DNA of 64,000 bases from Kudoa neothunni. Its lineage: Eukaryota; Cnidaria. The stretch spans positions 10,292,001-10,356,000 of the forward strand of contig OZ199838.1 in the NCBI GenBank assembly GCA_964304625.1. The letters are read 5' to 3'. Every line of letters starts with the position of its first letter. Positions within the stretch are counted from its first letter, which is position 1. Positions 35,859 to 49,366 of the stretch are shown piece by piece. Below the pieces are notes generated by a model that ran no database searches, was not told the origin of the DNA, and was given only the letters and a program-made list of their open reading frames with translations. Made by a program: the position numbers and the translations under genes.

Positions 35859-38777
35859 AGTACTTCTAACATGCATATGTAAAATGTTTAGAACATTCTA
35901 TACCATCATTAAGAGACTCTTTTTCTATATAGTGAGTAAAAGTTCATTTTAATCTGCTATTTGTGAAGACAACCAGAAAATTCCTTACTTCGGACTGTGT
36001 TATTGACTATATTTATACTTATAAATAAATGATCGATTTTTATTAATGGTTTTATCTATTCAAACACAAACTTACAGCTATATTTAAAGAATGTTTCTCC
36101 ATGGCACATGCGTACTGCCGCAAACTGACACACACTGACAGACATAAGAACTTTATTATGTATATAGATATAGATTGTTGTTTATTTATCACAAAAAATT
36201 CTAAAATGTTTTAAATTTACTTTATTAACATAATTATAGCTCGAAGAATTAATGATTAATAAATCAATAAAAATCTTTCTACAAATAAACTATGACGTAG
36301 CATAATAGCTTATCTTGGCTGAGGGCAACACTCCGCGACGAGGTTTATTACAGAACTGCCTTATCGATTCCTGACTAAAACAAAAAAATCATAAATATAA
36401 TGATCGAACGAATGTTCGCCTTTGAATCACAACAAGCTATATCTTCATCACGTTATAATTAATTATTTTACAATGTTTAACTTTTGCTAGTTACTCTATC
36501 TTACAGCTGATTTTGGGCATATACGATATAATTAAAAATTTCAAACCAAAGTTAATTTTACCGAGTAATGCATTGATAGATAGCTGGTAAGTATTCTCTC
36601 GGCGCAAGGTAGCATATATGCAGAATTACTTAGCGCGTTATTTTTCTATCAGTTTAAATATTATTTGGTTTCACTAATAATTCTTTTAATTTACTCTAAA
36701 ACTTATTTTTTCAAAACAATTATAAAAATCAAGAATTTCAATTGATTATAAACCTAATTCTAGCAAAAAGGTGCTGAATACCTAACAAACCATTAAATTT
36801 GATTAGATTAGTCTTAAAATTTTCATATCCATATACAAAAATAAAATTATCATATTAAATTTAAGACTTATGACTCTATACTGTTTTATTTTATACTAAA
36901 CAACACAAGAGACAAATATTCCCCCTTCTTCTCAGCTCATTTGTTCAATTTTCTCGATCTGATCAGAATTTTAATGCTAAAACCTATTATGTTAATTTGT
37001 AAAAATTTGTGTTTACTTTTTTTATTGAATAACGAGACAATTTAGTAATATTGATCAGAGCAAACTCCAGAATAATGATGCTTATGACTAAGCACTGGGT
37101 GTGCCAATCAAGATGAACACTAAACATTTGCGAAAACGGTGAAAAAATATAAAAGTTAAGTAATATTTTATGGAGAGAAATTTCTAAGTAAGTGAGGACA
37201 CCCGAATAATGGGGAGGAATTATTAAACCTTCACATAGAATGCCGGACGCAATAGTAAAATACGAGCTGTCATGTTTAAAATAGAAATGCAGTCCTGAAC
37301 AACAAAATTCTTATTAGATTAAAGCAGTAGATAATTTTGAGATCTAGAAATTAATCCTGGATTCCACGCGTGCATTTTCCTATTAGTCTGTTGTAAAACT
37401 TGTTATATTTAGTGTATATGCGCCAAAGGTTTACCAGCATTATTAAATCACTTGATAGATAATACTTTACAAACGATGTAAATGAAATTAGTGGAGAATA
37501 AACGAAATATAACAAGTTTTACAACAAAATTTATAAAAAAAATAATACAAAGATGAGTTCGTCAGGCTCAATGTTATCCATAAAGGGTTAAATCCAAAAT
37601 AATATTAGTCACAAGAGTGTCACTAAAACAACGAGATATGAAAACGTTTGCGTTAGGGTGAAAAGATTGATAAGCACTGCTTAGTATTATAAGGTGGTAC
37701 AAGGATTTGATTAACTCGTATCACTGCAATAAATGCCCAATACAACAAATATCAAAAATATTGACAGCTGTTTGGTATTATAGCCCAGACCAAGTCAATA
37801 AGCAGAACACCTCAAAATCCCACCAGATTACTACACCTAGGGCGAACCACAGCAATTAAACCATGGCAGATTAATAAGAAGTTTTTATCATTTGATGTGG
37901 AGATTTCAACAAACAGAGCCTAATCTCCTGAGAAAGAACGCCCAGAATACTTTTTACAGCAGATAACGAGATTTTTATATCAGGTATTTAGGCCTAATAA
38001 CAAAATCAGTACATGTTTTATACACTTGGAAAAAGGATAAGAAATATTATAACTACAACTTATAATAAATTTAATTCAAACAACACATGATTCCATTTTC
38101 AACAATTCAATAAACATCTATAGATCCATTGTTTCATTATGCAGATGATAGAAGTGAAACGTAAGCCTATCATGTATGATAATTGGATGCAGATTAAGGT
38201 TGAATTTACGTTAACATTAAGAATAGATATTTCCCATGGAAATTCTCTGAGCTGATTTATCGGAATCCTTTAGACATAGGTCCAATCACACCTCAAAAAC
38301 TTATCGGATCGTTATTAAAAAATTGAGTTATATAAATGGATGATGATTCGGAAATATTATTAAATGAAATACGTGAGTTAATTATGTGACTTGCTAAGCC
38401 TCGTTATGTTTCGTTAAATAGCGCTGTTAATCAGTAATATTTATTTGATAATAATAAACAAATATTGCTTTCTATTGACAACATTTAAACGATAATATAT
38501 TAAAACACACTTTTTGAATGTTCAATGGCAGCAAATAGATCATGATGATGATACCTTATTCGATTTGCTTAATCTAATCAGTCTTATTAATTGAGTGGTA
38601 CAGTTGTAATCATGCAGTAGATTAATTTTAAGGTCGGTTACTGTTAACAGTACATTTGCATAATTGTATTTTTGTATTATTCGAATAATTTATATGGTAT
38701 TTAGGAGAGTAATCCTAATCATTTGTAAGACGAACGATTATTTTATATCCACCCAAGAGATAAGATGAATATGGTTT
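35859..38777. other. AT-rich intergenic region upstream of actin
   Basis: Contains the hairpin-forming repeat at 37389-37526. A possible solo piggyBac-type right end (AAAGGGTTAA near 37580) has no partner. Otherwise no gene recognised. Confidence 0.4.
37389..37526. repeat. Perfect 22-bp inverted repeat with 94-bp loop
   Basis: The arms at 37389-37410 and 37505-37526 are exact reverse complements; the left arm begins TGTTGTAAAACTTGTTATAT. No target duplication is obvious. It could be a tiny MITE or a subterminal repeat of a lost element. Confidence 0.8.
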
Positions 38778-38787
38778 CCTTATATGG
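38778..38787 (+). promoter_or_regulatory. CArG box (SRF site) of the actin gene
   Basis: CCTTATATGG is a perfect CC(A/T)6GG serum-response-factor site, 90 bp upstream of the ATG and 20 bp upstream of the TATA box. This is the classic arrangement of muscle and immediate-early actin promoters. Confidence 0.75.
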
Positions 38788-38807
38788 AAACTACTTAAGC
38801 TGCCTTG

Positions 38808-38814
38808 TATATAA
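38808..38814 (+). promoter_or_regulatory. TATA box of the actin gene
   Basis: TATATAA, 54 bp upstream of the ATG. It places transcription start near 38838-38842 and leaves a 5' UTR of roughly 30 nt with no room for a leader intron. Confidence 0.75.
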
Positions 38815-38855
38815 GCGACAATTTGCAGCTTAAATCTTATTAGCTCTTAGTTTGA

Positions 38856-39998
<1,143 letters not shown>

Positions 39999-40126
39999 AC
40001 TCGATAACGAATTATTTTTGCGACAATACCACTTTTCTGTCCTAGTATTTGAATAGTTATTTACTTGGTATTATGAGGGATTTATTTCACATTTATTGAT
40101 GATTGTTTGATTTTGCATGGCGCATA

Positions 40127-40132
40127 AATAAA
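40127..40132 (+). terminator. Poly(A) signal of the actin gene
   Basis: AATAAA 129 bp after the stop codon, followed by a T-rich stretch suited to cleavage. Confidence 0.7.
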
Positions 40133-43100
40133 TTTTTGCATCGTATTTTTTTTCTTTTGAAAACTTTCTCTAAATTACAATGGCCAGCTGATGTTTGTAT
40201 ACTTTATTTAGCTTAATTTTTCATGTCGCTCGGGGTTGTTCTGCTTTCTGATTTTGTTTTCTCGTTCTGATCGGTGTGTAAAATGAATACATATTTATTT
40301 TTTCATATAGATAAGGTCTGGTTATTTACTTTACCCTTTAATCGGTAATAAAGTATCGTGGAATTCTAATAGTTTCATTATGAAATCAGTGCTAATGTGC
40401 ATTTTAGGTTGAGAGCAATCTGTTTTACTTATAGAAACTGAGCTTATCTTAAGTATAATTTTGTCGTAGCATGAATAAAGTAACCGCCAATTTTCGGAAA
40501 ATAACTTATTTTCCATTTTACTTTAAAATTTTCATTTTAATTCCCTGACTCATTGTACAGTGGTTACCCGATTTTTTCAACATTGAGAAATTTCGCATTT
40601 CTGGAAGTGTGGACTCCCTAAAGCTTCAAATTTATGAGTATCTTCAAAACTTTACTAAAGTTAAATACCAATTTTCCATACTGACCCATTTTATTTTCTT
40701 TTATCTTTTGTTAGCGTAAAAACAATGTAGGGATTCAATACTATTTCTTTATTTATAGGGGGTTAATTTAATATAATTAAGATTTAATAACTATAACAAC
40801 TTCTTTATAAGGAAGTTTTCTCATAAAAAGGTATTATTTATTTTACGTAGTTTTTCAATCAATATGCTAATGTGTAAACTCCTGTATTTGAATAAATTAC
40901 ATCTCTTATAACGATATAACTCATGTAATATAATTAAAATTTAATATTAGCCCATTATTTAATAATTTTTAAAAAAGAGTTGTTGTATGATTATAAAAAT
41001 CTATTATCTATTTTTACAGAACCTAAAACAAGATGAAAGAATTAATTTCATCATCGAAATGATTAAATCTACAACATATCCAAACAATAAATTTGACGAT
41101 ATAGTTTATGATTAAAATCATTATGAATCATGCCAATGGATTTTATATTAATGATAGCGAAAATACGTGGGAAAAATTACAAATTCTGTTTACCTGGAAT
41201 CAATTTGTGACCTTATAGTAATTCTGTGGGTACTAATCGCGCCTTAACTTAAGAATAATTACTTTTCATTTTAAATTCTCTTATACATTCGCAACCATCA
41301 TCAAAATTGCAGTTTTAACTGGACAATATTGCTAAAGAATATTGTGTTAAATTTTGTTTAAATTTAGATCAAAATTAACTAATCTGTGAACAAAAAAGAT
41401 AAATTTATTGTGAAAATTTTTCAAGTTTATTCAAACATGAAATCTGATTCACAATTAGTAATGGAATCTAAAAAGGTTTCGATTAATATGTGCAGTCATT
41501 TTAGTTTCCTACAAAACGTCCTTTGATTAATCATTATAAGGGTCATTGATGTTTAAAAACCAATAATTTACTGGCTAGATGTGAATATAATAGTAAAGCT
41601 TGAAGAACGAATGAAATATTAAGATTCACATTATTTTTAAAACTAATTATTTCATCAAATTACCCAAAATATTTTTTTATTTCCAGGTAGCGTTATATGC
41701 CACAATGAAACTAAATTATACATCATTCTTCCATTTTTTGAAAAATTCGACAAGCTTCTTTAGCCCTCTAATCAACAAATTTATTCTTTGGAGTTCAACT
41801 ACGAAAATATTTTTGTGTTCTAACAAAAAAATTTCCCTCCGATTTTATCCAAACTATTTTAAAAATATACGTTTTGACATATATATCGGAAGAAACAACA
41901 ACCTATCTCCATATCAGTGCTAATTTCTTTTGATCACATGTATCCGATATAGTACCTACAGTAAGTAGACCATTTTATGCACAATTACTTCTACGCGGTT
42001 TTCTAAAATCACTACATATCTTAAAAATATTAAATGCATAATAATGTTTCTCTTTATGATCGCTTGCGGAATTTTTAGCCAATATGAATTAAAATAGGGT
42101 ATAAATAGCCTTCCTTTGTTAAGGGCAAAAACTACTACGCCAATGTTTCCCAACCTTTTTTAGCCTTGACCCATATTTTTTTCCAAAGAATATCCTGTGA
42201 TCCAGGTTAATATCGTAAATTTTTAATCGAGTTTAATGTGAACAACTTTAATTTTCTAATAAAATTTATATCCGGTATTTATATAATGAAAATCTTATAA
42301 CGATTAAACCCGTATGCTTTTATAATAATTATTTTTTGTTTAGAATTAATTTTACTTGGACTTTTCAAGTTTTAATATTGTTTTTTAAATTAATATTATT
42401 AAACTGTCATGTTTGTCATGTGCCGACTTATCACTCTTGCTTTTTAATTATCTCTGTCAGCTTATTATATTTAACTTAATGTTTCAAATATTATATTTCG
42501 TTTTTAATGATTATTTTTAGTTTTTGGCCCGATGGTATCATTTATAAAGTTACAAACTACTAGTATTTAATAATTTTTCGCTTCAATATTCAATGCAACG
42601 AACACAATTTTTTTATATAATTTCTTTCTATCCACAAAAATATGAAAACAACTGTAGCATGTCTTCTTGTAAATTCAATAAATTTAAATTTATACCAGGT
42701 TCATTCGAATACAACTCGTCGTTACCTAATATCAATACTTTTCAGTACTTTTGGCATTTAAAACACAATTTATTCAGCCAAAGAATTTTTTTCTTCTAAT
42801 TTAAAAAACTAATAATAAAAGATTCAATATATTATTGTAGGTAGATTAAACCGAAAAATCAGTGTTTAAAGATTTTTTTGTGATATCCAAACCAGTATTT
42901 AAAAAAATCAATATAAGCAAGTACAAATTATTAATATAATACTAGCATCTATTTGATGAAGGTATGAATAATCACATTAATAAATAACATATCAATCTGG
43001 TGTAGCATTGTATGATAGAGATCTATTTTAATATAACATTAATTATATTGTTTAATGACGTTTGCTTTAATATAAAAACAAATATTTCAACACAAAATAT

Positions 43101-44259
43101 TTTTATTTATATTTAACAACTTTAATAACAAAATTAATAATTTAATTCAGGAATAAAATCAAATATAATATCCACACCAGGGATATATATATCAGAAGCT
43201 AGATAATTTAAATTCATTATTTTCCATCAGATATCATGACGATTTAATTTTCTTAATTAAATACGTTACGCAACGTCAAAAATATGTTTAAAACATGCGG
43301 ATAAAAATTTATGTGCAATTCCAAGTTATTTAAAATTATTCATTGAAAACTTTTTATAATTAAAAATAATATGTATTTTATTACTTTATTAGATTTCGAT
43401 GTCAAAATGTTTTTTTGATTGAATGTTTTATTAATTAGATTTATTTCGTCGATTATAAATAACATGACTGGCATATAAGGATGATAAAAAAATATAGTTA
43501 GGATGTGCCGATTATATTTTCATGAAACGGCTACAAACACATTATTTTGTATAATAAAAATCTTTAATTTCATATGAATTTATAATATTATTCAATAAAA
43601 TTTTTCTTGTATGAGAATTCCAGGGGGAAATAATGCTTCCAATGTCTAGATTTATGTTAATAAATCGACGAGTGAGCTGAAGTGTTTGAAAATACTTTCA
43701 AGTTTTAATCGCTAAATTAAGTATAAAATTTACTTTTTAAACATGCTCGTTACATTTAAATATTTTGTGAAAAATCTTATTTAAATATTAAATAATTAAA
43801 AATATAAAAAATTTTAAAGTCAACCCGCTGTGTCAGGAATTAAACGAGTCCAAGAAATACATGAATAATTACGTGTCTAAAATTTAATGGATAGAAAAAT
43901 TAACTCTCATCTGTATCAGATTTTCAAGTTAAGAACTTTTTGCTAGCACCTAAAACAAACGAAAGAAAGAGTGAGTATTGCCTGATCGGAACACGTGCTG
44001 ATCATATCAGGTCGCATGGTGAGTTAAGTTTTTACCGCTTTCCATCTCTAAGTGTGCTATGTTACTCATAAAACAACAATATGTAACTTAATTCAATATA
44101 ATATTTATATTAAATCAATATAAATCGAATCTAACGGTTAAAATAACATTTTCTATGTTGAGGGTATCCTACACGGCATGTTTCCGCGTTTTCCTGCGCC
44201 GTCAAAATTAATCAAAAAAATCGATTAACCCATTTATTGACTTCTTTTTAAATATAAAG
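40133..44259. other. Gene-poor AT-rich region downstream of actin
   Basis: No host gene recognised. Frames at 41705-41923 (+), 41956-42153 (-) and 42593-42799 (+) are open but anonymous. At 42141 the plus strand begins CAATGTTTCCCAACC, which resembles a worn hAT terminus (compare 45560 and 63052), without a visible partner. Confidence 0.4.
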
Positions 44260-44517
44260 TCATTTATATAATGAAAGTAAGATTTTTCTATCTTTCATTT
44301 TATCTTTAGAGAAAGTGCCAATCATTTTAATCTGCGGTTTTCTTTCTTTTAAAATAGCTGATTTTCGATCCATAACGGGATGTAAATCACATAGACCTTC
44401 TGGATCTTGGCTTACAAAGGTTTGTCTAAAAGTTTTTAAAGCATCCTTAATTTTAAATGTTGATAGTTTGATGATTAATTGTTTCTTTGGGCACTTACCA
44501 TCAGAGATACTGGCGCA
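44260..44517 (-). CDS. Unidentified coding fragment, 85 codons without ATG
   Basis: Open between a TAA at 44518-44520 and a TGA at 44260-44262. The peptide is lysine-rich and of normal complexity (contains KKQLIIKLSTFKIKDALKTF and DRKSAILKERKPQIKM), unlike the AT-driven frames around it. A second fragment, contains IEQRLSDYDISNKRKRE, lies upstream at about 44565-44615 in another frame. No start codon, so it is an exon or a remnant of an element. I do not recognise it. Confidence 0.4.
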   Translation of the reverse strand, partial: CASISDGKCPKKQLIIKLSTFKIKDALKTFRQTFVSQDPEGLCDLHPVMDRKSAILKERKPQIKMIGTFSKDKMKDRKILLSLYK

Positions 44518-45900
44518 TTACCCGCTCTTAAATTAAACCACTAATAAAATCCCTCCTTCATTCACGTTTTCGTTTGTTAGAAATGTCGTAGTCGGAAAGT
44601 CTTTGTTCTATCTAAGAGATTCTAACCAGGGTTAAATGTTCTTTATATTTAAAATGTATTTTTTACCAAGACATAATTATTCTATTACTGAGATCAAATT
44701 TCTGAGTTGTTCGTTTCTGAACTCCTCATTTATTTAATTTAATTATTACAACTGATAATTTTAAGTTTCTTTTCAATATCCCTCTGCATTCTTGACATTT
44801 TTGAATTTACTACACAATGTAGAATCAAAATGGGGTTTGGGGGCCCTAGAATTGCTACGCAATACTGAACAATTTCATATTAATTGTTTTATTCATATAT
44901 ATTTTTACATGGATTTTACGAGATAATAATGAAATTATTACTTAGCAGTATCCAAATTTATAATCAATCAAAAAATTAATGAGATATTGGGCTATTACAC
45001 AACACCGAGTAAAGCGCAATATCGAGGCACGACTGTACTACGCTACAATTTAACAAGCTTTAAAATAACAAAAGTAATGTGATTTTGAAATTTAAATTAT
45101 TTAGATCTGCCTAAGATATCTAAATAAAGGAAATATTATCAAAATAATATAAAGATATAAAAATTTTATGACGAGACTAACTCCGTCGGTCCAATTTTCA
45201 CTTTTAGCTGGTAAGCTCCAACAGTTATGTACAGAATATTCTGCCGATTATATCTATCCAATTAATGACTTATCTTTTATTAAGATAGAAATTATGTGGG
45301 AAAAATTAAATTTTTCTATATCATATGAAATTAACTAAAAAGCTATGTAAAAACAGATCATAACAATACAAAGATTCTAAATTCCAAAAAAGTATAAAAT
45401 ATTGAAAAATGATAAAACTATCTATTCATTCTAAGATTTTTTTTAAGTTAATTTTTATCATCCAAACGACGATATCAAAATTTTTCATATTCTATGAGCG
45501 GTCAAACCTACGCAAAAGCAGTTAAGTGAGTAGTTTTACGCGCTTCTCTCCCTCTAAGACAGTGGTTCCCAACGGTTTTTCCAAATCTACCCCCTCAGCT
45601 TGGAAGCCAAATTCATATTTATGTTAAGTTCTTATACTGGTTTCGCTATTGCAGAGGCTGTTCGAGGGGTAAATTTTGGCCCTATAAGGCATGTACGCTA
45701 ACATAATGACAATTTTTAATCTCATTAACTCTTACTCACAAGCTGTCTACAGATTTATTTTTTTAGATTTTGCTAAACAATAATGAAAAATTGCTGATAG
45801 AAACCAAAAAATAACTGATAAACGACTTTAAGAATCGTCTTTGTGGTAATAATCATTTATTTTAGTTCGGCTAAACTTTTTTGAATAATACGTTTGACAA
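44518..45900. other. AT-rich region with a worn hAT-like end
   Basis: At 45560 the plus strand starts CAGTGGTTCCCAACGG, a typical hAT terminus, preceded by CTCTAAGA. No matching end found. A 56-codon frame at 45168-45338 (+), contains SLLAGKLQQLCTEYSADYIY, reads like protein but is anonymous. Confidence 0.4.
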
Positions 45901-45949
45901 CATACTTTCTAGTTTTATGACCAAGTTATACCCATCAATTGCATTTCGC

Positions 45950-47075
45950 TTTATGAAACTTTAAAGTTTTTGAATTGATTCTGTAAATTCCTTCGAAGAA
46001 TTATCTTCGATTGGTAAATCTTAGGGTATATCGTCGTCATCATCATAGTAGTTCTTTTACCTTTTCTATGTTACACTGTAAGTTAACTGAATCGTCATTA
46101 TCCATGGAAAATTATGGTTCCCTTCTAAAATCATCACGTCAATTTTCGCATCGATTTCTGTCATTTCTCCTTTATATAGCTCAAATCGCTGTGAAAATTA
46201 GAAATTGCATTGTCGAGTAACAAAACTAGTTTATTGGATTCTATTCAAAGACTTATTTATAACAGTTATATATTTTATGAACATATCAGTCATTCGTATT
46301 TTTTGAGACACTCGTACTTTAGTAGAAGATTTTTTACATTTTTGGAGCATCTCGGTTTAGCATGATGCAAAATAATCAAAGGATCAAGTCTCTTAGCAGA
46401 GACGAATACACCAAAGAGGATTGTTATTCTTTTTTCTCATTTTTTATTAGGTTATAGACATTCTCCTTAGCCGTGACATAGCTCTTATCTCAAACTAAGA
46501 AAACAAACATTTTAGCTCGTGTTGCTGATAGTATCGCGTAGTTTCGTAGATTTTAAAAAACAAAGTTGGATGAGTAGTTCTTTATTATATCTAATAATAT
46601 CGGAATCCATCTTTTAACTGTTTCGCTGTCGACAACATAAAAATCATCATGATAATTTTGCCATTTTAGATTGAACCTTGATTAAAACCCTTTAAACCGC
46701 CGGTTATTGATGAATCTACAAACGAATCATTTGAGGGAAATTCTCTCATTTTATTAATCATATCAATAAAAGTTAGCTCTATTTTTTCGAGCGCATCAAA
46801 TTTTTTCTTTTCGGTAAAGCTAACCCACTTTTATATGATGTCACTGTTTCTTCCCTCTTATTAAGAATGTTATCCAATGTTGAAATTGTAGGAAGTTTAA
46901 AATGTCGGAGAGTAGCAATCTTCGCTCCCTTATTAAGTAAGTGTTGAATTCGATTATTTTGAATTTTTCCTTAATAATTATGAATTTTGTATTTTTTTCT
47001 GTCGTCTCAAAACTACGAAAAATCAGTAAATACCCTCGAAAAATTCCAAAAAAAGTACGTAAAATCCGCAACGAT
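45950..47075 (-). pseudogene. Decayed pogo/Tigger-type transposase
   Basis: Pieces in several frames appear in the right order on the minus strand. First a helix-turn-helix-like start (about 46800-47010; contains LPTISTLDNILNKREE). Then VVDSETVKRWIPIL and IIKNYSSNFVF (about 46560-46660), matching the segment that precedes the first catalytic Asp in the CENP-B/pogo DDE domain. Then LIILHHAKPRCSKNVKNLL (about 46310-46390; family: LVIGKxKxPRCFKxVK) and LVLLLDNAISN (about 46205-46240; family second Asp, LLxDNxxAH). Several frameshifts and stops separate them, so it is long dead. Element ends not located; limits approximate. Confidence 0.65.
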
Positions 47076-47432
47076 GGATTTTTCGTATTTTCATCGTTTT
47101 TTCTTTATTTGTAAACGTTTTTAAATTAAAGTTTAATATGATATTCTAATATTAACTCTTTACTTGTACAGAAACTTTCAGAGTAAACGAGAAATTAGAA
47201 GTTACAAAGTACGAAAAATCGATTGACTACTGTTGTTATCTACTCTATCCGTTTTTTCGTTGGGATTTTTTAGTCGTTGATTGTGTAATTAATTTTAGTA
47301 TAATCAAAAAAAATCACTTAATTTATGAGTAATTTGATTCAATTATGCAAAATATAAGTTCAATTTGTGTTTGGACAACTTCAAAAAATTAAATTATGAC
47401 ATGGATATTCCAACCTACATTATCTCCTAAAG

Positions 47433-48959
47433 CAGGGGTCAGCAACCTTTTCGAGTGACGGGCCAAACAGACATACCCTAACTCTAATCCGGGCCTTATT
47501 AAAATTAATCTACTAAAATGTCAAATTATTCTTGATTCAAGTTTTGAATTTAAATATATAAGTATGAATTTATAAAAGTCATTCGAAATACAAAATTACG
47601 TCGAATCAAAAGTATTATATTCAATTAATTTTCACTTACAGTGTAATCAACTCGTGATTAAATCCGTGAAATAACAATTTATTGGACGTTATCAAATAAC
47701 ATGAGATATACCTATACCTTTAAAAAATCGAGGGTGATTATGTGTTGAAGTGAGGGTTATTAAGGATTTTGATAGGGATTTAATGATTCCAACGTTTTGT
47801 GGTTGTTACTAGTTTTTACAAAAATATTGAATTAGATGATAAAATATGACGTAATATTTCACTTTATATTAAAAAAAAAGTAATAAATGTTTATTTTTAG
47901 ATTATACGCCATTTTCGTATTGTTGAGATAAATAATAAAAATGCTTTTGACATATAATCATTCATAATTAATTTAACTTAAAATGTTTAAAAATCGTATA
48001 TTTTGATTTGAGACGATTACTCTACTTTAAAATCAATTTTATTAAAAAAATATTTTTTTTTAATTACTTAATGGATATAAATAAAGAGATAATTTAATTA
48101 AATAAATTACAAATTTTCATGTTGGAATTTCGGAACAAATATTATTATAACATTTTTTAAATAAAAAAAAACTATCCGAAAAAATTTATAAACTTATTAC
48201 TAATATCTTCAAATAAATTAAATTCAGTGAAAAATTAACGACATCGAATTTGTTAAAATTATAGCGAAATAATAATTTTTTTGATGTATTTATCAACAAC
48301 ATAGAGATTCCACGTGACTTCGAATGTGCTCGATTTAAGAGTTGTTTCCAGTTTATGGGTTAATTCTTTTTCAGTTGAATTTAATCACATAATGTAATTT
48401 TTTGTGGTAAGAACAAAAATGAAAAAAACCTTTGAAAAATAATTGAATTAACAAGACGAATTGTAGGACTTTATTTCTGATTTTGTATGTGACACCGCCC
48501 AAAGTTCGTACACAGATACTTTAATACTGTAGTTTAGCTGATATTTTAAAAGAAATAAAATTGCTTATTCCAAGAAATAATTCATTGCTGAATTTTGATA
48601 AGAAAATTTCTCCTAACATTGATTAAAAAAGTCCACTATGAACGAATCGCACAATCTTGTTATACATTGATTTATTCTCTTCGAAATAGAGGATAATCCC
48701 TATATCCTCGATTTTTTGAAGGCCTAGGTATATCTCTATGCTCCTTTTAAAAATATTTCATACTTTTAAAGAAATAATTTTAACAATCATGTTTATTCCT
48801 ATTTTCTGATTTGACGAAAATGAATTTTAACCAGCTAAAATGTTTACATCGACAATATATAAACATTTGAAAAAAAGATCAGGAGAAAAAATTTTATGTC
48901 AGTCAATGCATGGAGCGCTGGATCGAAATAACTGACGGGTCGTAGGTTGCCGACCCCTG
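47433..48959. mobile_element. Non-autonomous hAT element, perfect 8-bp target duplication
   Basis: Left end CAGGGGTCAGCAACCT, right end the reverse complement of CAGGGGTCGGCAACCT. The 8-bp direct repeat TCCTAAAG stands at 47425-47432 and 48960-48967 without mismatch. The 1527-bp interior is AT-rich and carries no transposase. The perfect duplication suggests a fairly young insertion moved by a hAT enzyme in trans. Confidence 0.92.
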
Positions 48960-49366
48960 TCCTAAAGGATTGTTAGATCCAGTATTTATTTTATGGAGAG
49001 AAAAGCTATTTCATTCTATTTTCCATTTGTTCTGTTAGAGTCCCTTTGAAAGATTTAAGTAACCTTTATTTCATTACAAAAGCTTAATAAACAAATGTCT
49101 CATCAATTGAGCTATTATGTAATATATCCCACCAATGAGAATGTACCGGTCCGAGTAGAGTTATTATTTTTGAGTTAAAAAACTTATTTTTTTCAAATGT
49201 CTCAACAGGAAATTACAATAAACTTAGAAAAAATTATAAGTAGATATTGTATTTGTTTACATGGATAAGGACAAACTATGATTTTTGATTGTAGTTATAG
49301 TGACAATAAACATTAGCACCCAACTAATCGTATGTATTTTTAAGATTATATTGGCGCATGACTTGA

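Noticed and set aside
42141-45580. A hAT element spanning the two hAT-like termini at 42141 and 45560
   Set aside because: Both termini point the same way and no shared 8-bp duplication was found, so they cannot be two ends of one element.
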